Assembly: GCA_963784805.1 (NCBI GenBank)
Contig: CAWASR010000031.1
Span: forward strand, 70,327-134,326
Source: Roseiarcus sp963784805
Lineage (GTDB): Bacteria; Pseudomonadota; Alphaproteobacteria; Rhizobiales; Beijerinckiaceae
DNA length: 64,000 bases
Direction of reading: 5' to 3'
Position numbers and translations under genes: made by a program. Under the pieces are notes generated by a model, which was given only the letters and a program-made list of their open reading frames with translations, was not told the DNA's origin and did no database searches. Below, in pieces: positions 11,651-25,178 of the stretch. Position 1 is the first letter of the stretch; each line of letters opens with the position of its first letter.

Positions 11651-11666
11651 TTTGCTCCAGCGCAAC
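11651..11666. promoter_or_regulatory. Fnr/NnrR-type box upstream of nirK
   Basis: TTTG-CTCCAGCG-CAAC contains the same TTG-N8-CAA core as the site at 10759-10778. It is about 95 bp before the nirK ATG, in the only gap between the regulator gene and nirK. Activation of nirK by the neighbouring regulator is the straightforward inference. Confidence 0.62.
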
Positions 11667-11760
11667 GAAACCCGGCCGCAACTGGGCGATTGAACTCTCA
11701 CCGGTTCGGGCAAGGACGCTCCACCGGCCGCGGCCGGGCTCGGCCAGCGAGGGTTCGGCC

Positions 11761-13251
11761 ATGGCGTTCAACTCCTCCAAATTCACGATCTCCCGCACGT
11801 TGAAATCCGCCTTGGCCGCCGTCGGCCTTCTCGTCGCCTCCGGCGGTCTCTGGCAGCCTTGGCTCCTCGACGGCGTCGCCATTTGCGTGGCTTCGCTGGC
11901 GGTGTCTGGGTCTCAGTCGGCTGAAGCGGCGCCCGCTCCCGAGGCGCCGGCGAAATCGGTTGCGGTCGGCAGCGACATACATGCGCCGGTTGTGTTCACC
12001 TTGCGGACCGGCGTCGCCGACGGCCGCATGGTCTTTCTCGGCGTCGGCGACGACGTCAACGGCGCCGTCAACCCGAAGCTCGTCGTGCATGAAGGCGAGA
12101 CAGTGCAGATCAATCTCGTCAACGGCGAGGGCGCCGAGCACGACATCGTCATCGATCAATACGGCGTGCGCTCGAACCGCGTCGTCGGCAAGGGCGCGAG
12201 CAGCGCGGTGACGTTCACCGCCTCCAAGCCCGGCGAATTCGCCTATTACTGCTCGACGCCGGGCCATCGCGAAGCGGGCATGGAGGGTCGCATTCAGGTC
12301 GTTCCGGGGCCGCGCGCGGCGAGCCCCGCGACCGCCGCCGACATCTCCCGCGATCCGGCGGAAGTGCCCCCGCCGATCGGCGCGCGAGCCCCGCAGATCG
12401 TGCGCGTCGACCTCGATGCGGTGGAGATCAAGGGTCAACTGGCCGACAAGACCACCTATGGGTACTGGACCTTCAACGGCAAGGTTCCAGGTCCGATGCT
12501 GCGCGTGCGTGTCGGCGACACGGTCGAGGTTCATCTCAAGAACGACGCCGGCAGCATCATGACCCACTCGGTCGATTTCCACGCCGCGATCGGCCCCGGC
12601 GGAGGGTCGCAATTCACCCAGACCGCTCCAGGCCATGAGAAGATCGTCACCTTCAAGGCGCTCACGCCTGGCCTGTTCGTCTACCATTGCGCGACGCCGA
12701 GCGTGCCCCAGCACATCACCAACGGCATGTACGGCATGATCCTCGTCGAACCCGAAGGCGGTTTGCCGCAAGTCGACCGCGAATTCTACATTATGCAGGG
12801 CGAACTCTACACCGCCCAGCCGTTCGGCACGCAGGGCGACCAGGAGATGGATTACGATAAGCTGATCTCCGAGCACCCGGAATATTTCCTGTTCAACGGC
12901 TCGGTCGGCGCCCTGACACGAAATCATCCGCTGCGCGCGAGCGTCGGCGAGACGGTCCGCATCTTCTTCGGCGTCGGCGGGCCGAACTTCACCTCGTCGT
13001 TCCATGTGATCGGCGGCGTGTTCGATCACGTCTATTCCGGCGCGAGCCTCATCTCCCCGCCGCTCGCAGGCGTGCAGACCGTCTCCGTGCCGCCAGGCGG
13101 CGCGACGGTGGTCGATTTCAAGGTGCGTCGGGCAGGGCGCTACACGATCGTGGATCACGCGCTTTCGCGAATCGAGCGCGGACTTGCGGGCTTCCTGATC
13201 GTCGATGGGCCCAAAGACGACGCGATCATGCACGCCGGGCCGGCGCGATAA
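11761..13251 (+). CDS. nirK: Copper nitrite reductase with extra N-terminal cupredoxin domain
   Basis: Periplasmic copper enzyme reducing nitrite to NO. The 496 residues start with a signal/hydrophobic segment (to about 58), then a plastocyanin-like cupredoxin with a full type 1 site (H127, C164, H169, M174), then two catalytic cupredoxin domains. In the core, type 1 ligands are H269, C310, H318 and M323; type 2 ligands are H274, H309 and H466; catalytic Asp is D272 and His is H415. This architecture matches the three-domain NirK described in Hyphomicrobium denitrificans. The start at 11761 is chosen because the signal peptide begins there; the longer frame from 11545 has no family resemblance. 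Confidence 0.95.
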   Translation: MAFNSSKFTISRTLKSALAAVGLLVASGGLWQPWLLDGVAICVASLAVSGSQSAEAAPAPEAPAKSVAVGSDIHAPVVFTLRTGVADGRMVFLGVGDDVNGAVNPKLVVHEGETVQINLVNGEGAEHDIVIDQYGVRSNRVVGKGASSAVTFTASKPGEFAYYCSTPGHREAGMEGRIQVVPGPRAASPATAADISRDPAEVPPPIGARAPQIVRVDLDAVEIKGQLADKTTYGYWTFNGKVPGPMLRVRVGDTVEVHLKNDAGSIMTHSVDFHAAIGPGGGSQFTQTAPGHEKIVTFKALTPGLFVYHCATPSVPQHITNGMYGMILVEPEGGLPQVDREFYIMQGELYTAQPFGTQGDQEMDYDKLISEHPEYFLFNGSVGALTRNHPLRASVGETVRIFFGVGGPNFTSSFHVIGGVFDHVYSGASLISPPLAGVQTVSVPPGGATVVDFKVRRAGRYTIVDHALSRIERGLAGFLIVDGPKDDAIMHAGPAR

Positions 13252-13268
13252 GACGCGGGCAAATAAAG

Positions 13269-13739
13269 ATGGACGATCTCGCCGTCGCCCGCGCTCTGCA
13301 CGTGATCGCGGTGGTTCACTGGATCGGAGGGGTCGCCTTCGTTTCGCTGGTGGCGCTGCCGCTCGCCGTCTCTCGCGGCGGTGCGGAAGGCGTGGCGCTC
13401 TTTCGCGCCGTCGAACAACGCTTCGCCGCGCAGGCGCGCTGGTCGATCCTGCTCGCGGGATTGTCAGGCTTGTGGATGACCTACCGGATGGACCTTTGGA
13501 GTCGCTTTTCCGATCTCCATTATTGGTGGATGTTCGCGATGGTTGGACTCTGGCTCGTGTTTGCGACGATGGTGTTCGTGTTGGAGCCGTTGCTGCGCCC
13601 GAAGTTTGAACGGCAAGCCGCTCAGAATCCCGACGCCGCGCTGCGGCGCGTAAGCCGCGTCCATATCGTCCTGTTGGTCCTCGCGGCGCTTACCGTGCTT
13701 GGCGCGGTCATGGGAGCGCAAGGGGTCAACATCATTTGA
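13269..13739 (+). CDS. Four-helix membrane protein (CopD-like) downstream of nirK
   Basis: A 156-residue inner membrane protein with about four hydrophobic segments (residues 5-30, 58-76, 84-108 and 132-152) and histidines at the first helix (ALHVIAVVHWIGG), a pattern like CopD/DUF2269-type membrane domains. It begins 17 nt after nirK and is very probably cotranscribed. A role in copper supply, electron transfer or nitrite reductase maturation is possible but unproven. Confidence 0.7.
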   Translation: MDDLAVARALHVIAVVHWIGGVAFVSLVALPLAVSRGGAEGVALFRAVEQRFAAQARWSILLAGLSGLWMTYRMDLWSRFSDLHYWWMFAMVGLWLVFATMVFVLEPLLRPKFERQAAQNPDAALRRVSRVHIVLLVLAALTVLGAVMGAQGVNII

Positions 13740-14192
13740 AAGGATTCGGATCGCGTTTGATTTGCCGGCGCCGCGCCGCGCCGCGGACAACGCGAGGCGG
13801 CCGCAGCCCGTATCCCGAGCCGCGCCCCGCCGGCCAGACTTAGCGACAAGCCTCCTCGCTCCAGATCGGCATGCCGTGCCGCGCATCGTCGCCGAGGCGT
13901 CCTCAAAGCGCGGGCCCAAGCTTCAGGATCGCGAGCTCGAAGGCGCTGATCCGCGCGGGTCTCGAACAGTGATCCCGACTGCAGGATCGAAGGCTTTCCG
14001 ACGCGGTCGTCAGCCATCGCCTGGGCCGAATTGGCGCGCTTCGCAAAGCACGCCGGCGACGGCGCCTGCGCGCGGCCTTTGCGCAAGGTTGTTCCGAAGC
14101 GTATCGTTCGTTCGGGCTGCGGCGGAACGCCAGCGCGTCGGCAAGCCGCGCTCGAAACCATGTTTCGAACAATCGAGAGGGAGGAAAGCATC
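13740..14192. other. Intergenic region without a recognised gene
   Basis: A 453 bp gap between the nirK operon and the ABC transporter operon. Open frames cross it on both strands, but their translations are Arg/Ala/Pro-rich, resemble no family and look like GC-rich background. It should contain the transporter promoter; the binding protein's ribosome binding site GAGGGAGGAAAG is at about 14177-14188. I see no repeat or RNA gene. Confidence 0.5.
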
Positions 14193-15302
14193 ATGAAAGC
14201 CGATGTGAGTTTGCGAGCCCTGATCGCGGGGGCCGCCATGGTCCTCGCCGGCATGTCGGCGGTCGCGCCGGCCTTCGCCGACGCTGTTTCCGACGCCAAG
14301 GCCGCGGTCGCCAAATACGCCGGTCCGCAGACCACGTGGGAAGGCCCGACCAAGGGTCCGAAGCCGGAACCCGGAAAGAAGATCGTCTATCTCTCAGGCG
14401 ACGAGCAGAACGACATTTCCCATCTCTACGGCGTCTACATCAAGGAAGCCGGCGCGAAACTGGGCTGGGACGTCACCGTCATCGACGGGAAAGGCAGCCC
14501 GACCTCCTGGCTCGCGGGCATGAACCAGGCGATCGCCCTGAAACCGAACGGCATCGCTCTGTTCGCCGACGCCGCCAGTCTGCAAGACCCAATCAAGGCG
14601 GGCGTCGCGCAGGGCGTCAAGTTCGTCGGCCTCCACGCCGCGGGATTGCCCGGGCCTCAGCCCGATCTCCATCTGTTCGTCAACATCGAGGAGGATCCGC
14701 GCGAGATCGGCAAGGCCCAGGCCGACTGGGCGATCGCCGATTCCAACGGCAAGGCGCGCGTCGTCGTCCTCACCCACAACGAATATGCGATCGCCAAGGT
14801 CAAATCCATGGCGACGAAGGACGAGATCGAGAAATGCGCCGGATGCAAGGTGCTCGACTACGTCAATTCGCCGGCTTCGGAAGCAGCGCAGCGTCAGCCG
14901 CAGCTGACGACCAGCTGGGTTCAGCGTTTTGGGCTTCCCTTCTATGCGACATCGGTCGGCGACAACGATTTTGACTTTGCCGTGCCCGTCCTGCGCTCGG
15001 GCGGCGTCGATCCCTCCCAGGTGAAGCTGATCGGGGCCGACGGCAATCGCTCGGCGTATGACCGCATCCGCAAGGGCGATCAGTATCAGGTCGTGACGGT
15101 GTCCGAGCCGATCGAGCTGCAAGCCTGGCAAGCGATCGACGAGTTGAACCGCGCGTTCCACAACGATCCGCCCAGCGGATTCGTGCAGCCCCCATTCCTT
15201 GTCACCAAGGAGAACATCCACTCCGAGGGCGGCGACAAGAACACCTTCATCCCCAGCAACAATTACAAGCAGCACTATCTCGAAGTCTGGGGAATCAAAT
15301 AG
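14193..15302 (+). CDS. ABC transporter substrate-binding protein (CUT2/Peripla_BP_4 type)
   Basis: Periplasmic binding protein of 369 residues. It has a clear signal peptide (hydrophobic run ALIAGAAMVLAGMSAVAPAFA, cut near residue 30) and a ribose-binding-like fold (KKIVYLSGDEQNDISHLYGV at the start, LIGADGNRSAYDRIRKGD late). It is the first gene of the importer operon. The ligand cannot be read from sequence; the family takes sugars, polyols, inositol or autoinducer-like compounds. An 11-bp stem hairpin just downstream separates it from the ATPase gene. The start at 14193 follows a strong Shine-Dalgarno; the longer upstream frame is not signal-like. Confidence 0.9.
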   Translation: MKADVSLRALIAGAAMVLAGMSAVAPAFADAVSDAKAAVAKYAGPQTTWEGPTKGPKPEPGKKIVYLSGDEQNDISHLYGVYIKEAGAKLGWDVTVIDGKGSPTSWLAGMNQAIALKPNGIALFADAASLQDPIKAGVAQGVKFVGLHAAGLPGPQPDLHLFVNIEEDPREIGKAQADWAIADSNGKARVVVLTHNEYAIAKVKSMATKDEIEKCAGCKVLDYVNSPASEAAQRQPQLTTSWVQRFGLPFYATSVGDNDFDFAVPVLRSGGVDPSQVKLIGADGNRSAYDRIRKGDQYQVVTVSEPIELQAWQAIDELNRAFHNDPPSGFVQPPFLVTKENIHSEGGDKNTFIPSNNYKQHYLEVWGIK

Positions 15303-15310
15303 CCTCGTTC

Positions 15311-15337
15311 GTCCCGGCGGGGTGAGCCCGCCGGGAC
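15311..15337 (+). terminator. Intergenic hairpin after the binding-protein gene
   Basis: GTCCCGGCGGG, loop GTGAG, CCCGCCGGGAC form a perfect 11 bp stem 9 nt after the binding-protein stop. The T-rich tail is weak (TTCTCATCCCC). Such hairpins between a binding-protein gene and its transporter genes typically stabilise the upstream message or cause partial termination, giving excess binding protein. Confidence 0.7.
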
Positions 15338-15391
15338 TTCTCATCCCCTTTCCCCATCGCAATCGATCGAATCGCGCGCGGAACATCCATC

Positions 15392-16930
15392 TTGCAACGT
15401 GTCGATGAAGCCGGTTCGGACCCCGGGCCGGCGCCGCTCCTGGCCATGACCGGCCTCGTCAAGCGCTTCACCGCGACGCTTGCGCTCGATCATGTCGACT
15501 TCGACGTCCGTCGTGGAGAGGTTCATGCGCTTCTCGGCCAGAATGGGGCGGGCAAGTCCACGCTCATCAAGGTTCTGGCGGGGGTCTACGAGGCCGACGC
15601 CGGCGACATACGCTTTGCGGGAAAGCCCGTGCGTCCGCAAACCGACCCGCTGCCGATCGCATTCATTCATCAGGACTTGGGCCTCGTCGAATGGATGACC
15701 GTTGCGGAGAACGTCGCGATCCAGACCGGCTATTCGCGCTCGCCGCTCGGCCTGATTTCCTGGCGGCGGGTACGGGACGCCGCGGCGGACGCGCTGGCGA
15801 TCATGGGCAGCGGACTCGACCCGGACGCGCCCGTATCCTCGCTCCCGGCCGCCGAGCGCTCGCTGGTTGCGATCGGACGGGCCTTGGCGATCAAATCGGA
15901 CATCGTCGTTCTCGACGAGCCGACCGCCGCGCTTCCCGAGGCCGACGTCGAACGCCTGCTCGAAACTCTGCGACGCCTGCGCGAGAACGACATCGGCGTC
16001 GTCTATGTCACCCACCGACTGGACGAGGTTTTCCGAATCGCCGATCGGGTCACGGTTCTTCGCGACGGTCGTCGGCTGGCGACCGTCCCGACGCGAGAAA
16101 CGAGCGCTTCAGACCTGATAGAGATGATCGTCGGGCGCTCGATGAGCGAGGCTTTCGTGAGGACTGCGCCAGCCTCCGGTCGCAACGCGCTTTCGGTTCA
16201 GGGTCTGAGGGCCGAACATGTCGGCCCTGTTTCGTTTTCCGTCGCGGCGGGCGAGACGCTCGGTCTGGTGGGCTTGCGCGGCGCCGGCCATCATACGATC
16301 GGGCGAGCGATCTTCGGCGCGACCCCGATCGAATCAGGCCATATGGCGCTTGAGGGCGAGCCGATCGCCCCAAGAAGCCCGGCGGAAGCGATGGCGAATG
16401 GAATTGGCTTCGTTTCGAGCCGCCGCGCAGAGGAGGGCTTGGCCTCCAATCTCGCCGTGCGCGAGAACATCTTCATGAATCCGGCGGCGAGCGGCAGGCG
16501 CGTGCTCGAATTCATCCCTCGCGCGAGGGAGGCGGCCGAGGCCAACTCGGCGGTGAGACGCTTCTCCATCAAGGCGGCAAGCGTGGAGCAGCCGGTGGCG
16601 ACGCTTTCCGGCGGAAATCAGCAGAAAGTCGCGGTCGCGCGCTGGATGGAGGCGCACGTCAGGTTGCTCATTCTCGAGGAGCCGACAATCGGCGTCGACG
16701 TCGGCGCCAAGGCCGATATCTACCATCTGCTTCAGCTCTCGTTGGGCAAGGGTCTGGGGGTCCTGTTGATCTCGTCGGATTTCGAGGAGGTCGAACGCAT
16801 CTGCCATCGGGCGCTGGTTTTCAGCCGCGGGCAGGTTGTCGCGGAGATTCCCGGCCCGGCGTTGACCATCGCCGCCTTGACGGCGACCGCCTCGGGCGGA
16901 ACTCCGACTGCGCTCGGAGCGACGCCATGA
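15392..16930 (+). CDS. Sugar-type ABC transporter ATP-binding protein, two ABC domains
   Basis: RbsA/MglA-like ATPase of 512 residues with two fused nucleotide-binding domains. The first has Walker A GQNGAGKST, a C-loop region altered to SLPAAERSLVAIGRALA, and Walker B DIVVLDEPTAAL. The second has a degenerate Walker A region (GLRGAGHHTIGRAIFG), a good signature LSGGNQQKVAVARWM and Walker B LLILEEPTIGVD; one degenerate site is normal in CUT2 ATPases. The start is TTG at 15392; ATG 15446 is the alternative. ATGA overlap with the permease. Confidence 0.92.
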   Translation: MQRVDEAGSDPGPAPLLAMTGLVKRFTATLALDHVDFDVRRGEVHALLGQNGAGKSTLIKVLAGVYEADAGDIRFAGKPVRPQTDPLPIAFIHQDLGLVEWMTVAENVAIQTGYSRSPLGLISWRRVRDAAADALAIMGSGLDPDAPVSSLPAAERSLVAIGRALAIKSDIVVLDEPTAALPEADVERLLETLRRLRENDIGVVYVTHRLDEVFRIADRVTVLRDGRRLATVPTRETSASDLIEMIVGRSMSEAFVRTAPASGRNALSVQGLRAEHVGPVSFSVAAGETLGLVGLRGAGHHTIGRAIFGATPIESGHMALEGEPIAPRSPAEAMANGIGFVSSRRAEEGLASNLAVRENIFMNPAASGRRVLEFIPRAREAAEANSAVRRFSIKAASVEQPVATLSGGNQQKVAVARWMEAHVRLLILEEPTIGVDVGAKADIYHLLQLSLGKGLGVLLISSDFEEVERICHRALVFSRGQVVAEIPGPALTIAALTATASGGTPTALGATP

Positions 16931-17979
16931 ACCCCAACGCCGGCCGTTCGCTCAGCGCCGTCCTGCTGCGCGCGATTTCGGTCTGGGGACTTCTGGTGCT
17001 GTTCGTCCTCCTCGTCATCGTATTTTCGCTGCTGAGGCCGGACACGTTTCTTACCTATTTCAACATTCGCTCCATTCTCAGCAACAAGTCGGTGCAGCTC
17101 CTGGTGGCTCTCTCGGTGTTCGTCCCGATGGTGGCCAATCAGTTCGATCTCTCGGCCGGCTTCAACGTCGGCATCTCGCAAGTGCTGGCGATCGGACTCC
17201 AAGGCCAGGGCTGGCCATGGCAGGCGGCCGTTGGCGCCGTTCTTATCATGGGTGCGGCGGTCGGACTGGCGAACGGGTTGCTGGTCACAAGGGTGAAGAT
17301 TGATTCTTTCATCGCCACGCTCGGAACCGGCACAATTCTCTATGGGCTGAATGCCTGGTACACAGGGGGGCAACAGGTGCTGGCCTCGCTGCCGCCTGAG
17401 TTCCTGGCGATATCGGGGCGCGTCTGGATCGTGCCGGCGCCGGCGATCTATGCGCTCGTCGTCAGCCTGATCCTGTGGGTGGTGTTCGAATACCTGCCGC
17501 TCGGCCGCTATCTCTACGTGCTCGGCGCCAGTCCGCGGGCAGCCGAGCTCAACGGCATTTCCGCCAAGCGATACATCACGCTCGCGTTTGTCGCTGCGGG
17601 AACGCTCGCCGCCTTCGCGGGGATCGTGCTTCAGTCGCAGCTGCAGGTCGGCCAAAGCTCGGTCGGCCAGGAATATCTGTTGCCTGCCTTCACCGCGGCG
17701 CTGCTCGGCGCGACGTCGATCCGTCCGGGTCGGGTCAACGTCTGGGGAACGGTGCTGGCGGTCGCCGTGCTTGCGGTGACGGTGGCGGGCCTCAACCAGC
17801 TCGGCGCTCCCTTTTTTGTCGAGCCTCTGTTCGACGGCTCGATGCTTATCCTGGCGGTCGGCCTTGCGGTGCAGGCGGCGCAACGTCGCCAGCGCCAGGG
17901 GACGCAAGCCGGGAACGCGGCGCCGGGAGGGACGACCCGCGCGCCGGCGGTGGAACAGGTCAACAGGAGTTCGCCATGA
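16927..17979 (+). CDS. Sugar-type ABC transporter permease
   Basis: RbsC-like inner membrane permease of 350 residues with about eight to ten hydrophobic segments. The EAA-like loop region RYLYVLGASPRAAELNGISA of the BPD_transp_2 family is present near residue 196. The ATG overlaps the ATPase stop by 4 nt and its own stop overlaps the next ATG, so the importer and the cyclase gene form one transcription unit. The C-terminal 30 residues are hydrophilic and poorly conserved. Confidence 0.92.
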   Translation: MNPNAGRSLSAVLLRAISVWGLLVLFVLLVIVFSLLRPDTFLTYFNIRSILSNKSVQLLVALSVFVPMVANQFDLSAGFNVGISQVLAIGLQGQGWPWQAAVGAVLIMGAAVGLANGLLVTRVKIDSFIATLGTGTILYGLNAWYTGGQQVLASLPPEFLAISGRVWIVPAPAIYALVVSLILWVVFEYLPLGRYLYVLGASPRAAELNGISAKRYITLAFVAAGTLAAFAGIVLQSQLQVGQSSVGQEYLLPAFTAALLGATSIRPGRVNVWGTVLAVAVLAVTVAGLNQLGAPFFVEPLFDGSMLILAVGLAVQAAQRRQRQGTQAGNAAPGGTTRAPAVEQVNRSSP

Positions 17980-18929
17980 GCGACAAGACGGTCGAACCGG
18001 AGAGCATAAGTCCGGCGCTCGCTCCCGACTGGTTCAATTCGCGTTGGGGGCGCGAAGATCAGCGCGGCAACGGCAACCTCATGACCCCGCAAAAGGTGCT
18101 GGAGGCGGTCGACCTGATCAAGACGGGCGAGATTGTGAGCCTCGGCATGCCGTACGATGCGCGAATGCCGCTCGCCCCCGGCCGCGTCTACGCATTGCGC
18201 ATGCCCGGCGGCCCGACTGGCGGGCCTTACGGCCTCAAGAGCAAGACGATCTGGAACGACGAATTCATCGCGACCGAAATCGGGCAGGTCGGCACCCAGA
18301 TGGACGCTCTCGGCCATCTCGGTTGCATGTGCGGCGCGCTCGGCGACAAGACCGGCATGCTTTTTTACAACGGCAATCGCCTGTCGGACATGTGGTCTCC
18401 CTACGGGCTGAAGAAGCTCGGGATCGAAAACGCGCCGCCGTTCTTCACCCGCGGAATCCTGTTCGACGTGCAGGGCCTCAAGGGACGGGTGCTCAATGTC
18501 GGCGAGGAGATCGGGCTTTCCGACCTTAAGGCCTGCCTCAAACGGCAGGGCGTCGCCGAAGATGCGATTCGGCCCGGAGACGCGGTCTTCGTGCGCACCG
18601 GCCACGGATCGCGATGGCATACCGAGACCAGGACCTTCTACGACGGCGCGCCAGGCATCGGCCTCGAATGCGCGCGCTGGTTTTCGAGCCTTCGGGTCTG
18701 CGTCGTCGGAGCGGACAATTTCGCGGTCGAGGTGGTTCCGCCGGTCGACCCGGAGGTCTTTCACCCCTGCCACCAGCATCTGATCATGGAGAACGGCATT
18801 CATCTCCACGAAGGGATGACGTTCGAGGGGCTCATCGAGCGCGAGGCCTGGGTTTTCGCCTATGTGTTCGCGCCGCTGCCGATCGTCGGCGCCACCGGTT
18901 CGCCCGGAAACCCGATCGCTGTATTGTAG
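17976..18929 (+). CDS. Cyclase family protein (kynurenine formamidase-like fold)
   Basis: A 317-residue member of the Cyclase family (PF04199), metal-dependent hydrolases that include bacterial kynurenine formamidase. The metal motif usually written HxGTHxDxxxH appears as QVGTQMDALGHLG near residues 107-119, with Gln in place of one His, a variant known in the longer branch of the family. HPCHQHLIMENGIHLHE near the C-terminus supplies further His and Glu. It overlaps the permease by 4 nt, so it probably acts on the imported compound. The substrate is unknown. Confidence 0.85.
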   Translation: MSDKTVEPESISPALAPDWFNSRWGREDQRGNGNLMTPQKVLEAVDLIKTGEIVSLGMPYDARMPLAPGRVYALRMPGGPTGGPYGLKSKTIWNDEFIATEIGQVGTQMDALGHLGCMCGALGDKTGMLFYNGNRLSDMWSPYGLKKLGIENAPPFFTRGILFDVQGLKGRVLNVGEEIGLSDLKACLKRQGVAEDAIRPGDAVFVRTGHGSRWHTETRTFYDGAPGIGLECARWFSSLRVCVVGADNFAVEVVPPVDPEVFHPCHQHLIMENGIHLHEGMTFEGLIEREAWVFAYVFAPLPIVGATGSPGNPIAVL

Positions 18930-18957
18930 CCTTGCGCGCGATGTTGAGCCGCGGCCT

Positions 18958-23517
<4,560 letters not shown>

Positions 23518-23547
23518 TCGCGCGGCGAGGGAGTGGGCGCCGCGTTT

Positions 23548-23973
23548 TCACAGCGCGCACTTGACGAGCGTCGTGTCGAGGGCCTGGTCGCCAGTCGGAC
23601 TATAAATGATCTCGGTCGGCGATTGAATTTTGATCCGTACGGTCTGGGTTACGAAACTGACCGAGTCCTCGCATTCGGCCTTCACAGACACGGAGTCCTT
23701 GAGATGGGCGACGTCGAGAACGCGGCAATCGCCCGCTGGCGCGGCAATTCGCCGTGACTGAATGATCGCGGCCCGTGCGAATTTGTCGACCGGCCTTCGA
23801 TAGGAGATCACGCCATTCTTCTTCTGGAAGATCCGTGCGCAGTCGGACGCTGACGTGGTCCATGCGCCAATCAGGCTGGAATCAATCGACTCTGCGCGGC
23901 CAATCGTCACGCCCGCGACAAGCGTCAAAACAGCAACCCATATGCGGATCACATTCAGGCTGTGCGTGTGCAT
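23548..23973 (-). CDS. Hypothetical secreted protein
   Basis: A 141-residue protein I do not recognise. The chosen start (ATG at 23973) opens a signal peptide (NVIRIWVAVLTLVAGVTIGRA, cleavage near residue 25). The mature part is small, begins LIGAWTTSASDCARIF and ends in LVKCAL, with cysteines that could pair as disulfides (ASDCARIF, GDCRV, CEDS, VKCAL). The WTTSxxDCxxIF opening is seen in small periplasmic proteins of rhizobia. It lies between Lhr and deoC as a lone minus-strand gene. Confidence 0.7.
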   Translation of the reverse strand: MHTHSLNVIRIWVAVLTLVAGVTIGRAESIDSSLIGAWTTSASDCARIFQKKNGVISYRRPVDKFARAAIIQSRRIAAPAGDCRVLDVAHLKDSVSVKAECEDSVSFVTQTVRIKIQSPTEIIYSPTGDQALDTTLVKCAL

Positions 23974-24183
23974 GGTCTGATCCTTCGCCGCCGTATCGCC
24001 GGACCGCAGCCGATGGCCGCCAATTCTATTCCACCAAGAAGACATAGTCCAAGATTCCGCCTCCGTGCGCGCCGCATTTCGGAGCGTCCCGGGCAGGCCG
24101 GCGCCCGAGCAACGTCGATTGGCCGCTTGTATTGCGCCGCGATCGTGGCATCCTGCCGGCCCGGGGCGCGATCGTGAGGCGTA

Positions 24184-25173
24184 GTGGATCAGGCGAGGGA
24201 TATTCCGGCTCAGGCTGGCCATAACCGGGCGCGCAATCCGGGCGCGCCGCTCGAACCGGACTGGTTTGAGAGCGTCGGCGTCAACGCGAGCGCAGTCGAG
24301 CGCCGCGCCGCGACGCTGACGACCCGCCGCTCGGTCAAAAAGGAGTTTCAGGCCGCCTGGCTGGTCAAGGCGATCGCGTGCATCGACCTGACGACGCTCT
24401 CGGGCGACGACACGCCGGAGCGGGTGCGGCGCCTGTGCGCCAAGGCGAGGCGCCCTCTGAGCGACGAGACGCTGGCCGCGCTCGGACTCGCCGACATGGC
24501 CTTAACCGTCGGCGCGGTTTGCGTTTATCCGACTATGGTCGGCCCAGCGGTCAAGGCGCTCGAGGGCTCGGGGATTCCAGTCGCATCCGTCGCCACCGGC
24601 TTTCCCGCGGGCCTGACGCCCCTGAAGCTGCGGCTCGAGGAGATTCGCTACGCTGTCGGAGAAGGCGCGCGCGAGATCGACATCGTCATCACCCGCGCCC
24701 ATGTGCTCGGGCGCGACTGGAGCGCGCTCTACGACGAAGTCGCAGCGATGCGCGATGCCTGCGGGGCGGCGCACCTGAAGGCGATTCTCGGCGCCGGCGA
24801 TCTGAAGACGCTCCGCAACGTCTACGCCGCCAGCATGGTGGCGATGCAGGCGGGCGCCGATTTCATCAAGACCTCCACCGGCAAGGAGGACGTGAACGCG
24901 ACCTTGCCGGTGAGCCTGACGATGGTCCGAGCCTTGCGCGACTATCGCGAGCGAACAGGCGTCGACATCGGCTTCAAGCCGGCGGGAGGCCTGCGCGCCG
25001 CCAAGGACGCGCTCGCCTGGCTGATCCTGATGAAGGAGGAGCTCGGCCTTCCGTGGATGCAGCCCGATCTCTTCCGCATCGGGGCGAGCGGCCTCATCAC
25101 CGACATCGAGCGTCAGCTCGACCATTATGCGACCGGGCGCTATTCCGCCGCCTATCGCCACGCGATGGCGTGA
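24184..25173 (+). CDS. deoC: Deoxyribose-phosphate aldolase
   Basis: Class I aldolase cleaving 2-deoxyribose 5-phosphate to acetaldehyde and glyceraldehyde 3-phosphate. The 329 residues include an N-terminal extension of about 50 residues relative to E. coli DeoC. Active-site segments are intact: EIDIVI (Asp), GADFIKTSTGK (Schiff-base Lys) and GFKPAGGLR (second Lys). A GTG at 24184 is used as start. The next gene, an aldehyde dehydrogenase, starts 5 nt after the stop and would oxidise the acetaldehyde produced. Confidence 0.95.
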   Translation: MDQARDIPAQAGHNRARNPGAPLEPDWFESVGVNASAVERRAATLTTRRSVKKEFQAAWLVKAIACIDLTTLSGDDTPERVRRLCAKARRPLSDETLAALGLADMALTVGAVCVYPTMVGPAVKALEGSGIPVASVATGFPAGLTPLKLRLEEIRYAVGEGAREIDIVITRAHVLGRDWSALYDEVAAMRDACGAAHLKAILGAGDLKTLRNVYAASMVAMQAGADFIKTSTGKEDVNATLPVSLTMVRALRDYRERTGVDIGFKPAGGLRAAKDALAWLILMKEELGLPWMQPDLFRIGASGLITDIERQLDHYATGRYSAAYRHAMA

Positions 25174-25178
25174 GGGAC

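Noticed and set aside
13699..14353. Open frames on both strands between the nirK operon and the ABC transporter
   Set aside because: Low-complexity Arg/Ala/Pro translations without signal peptide, domain or good ribosome site.
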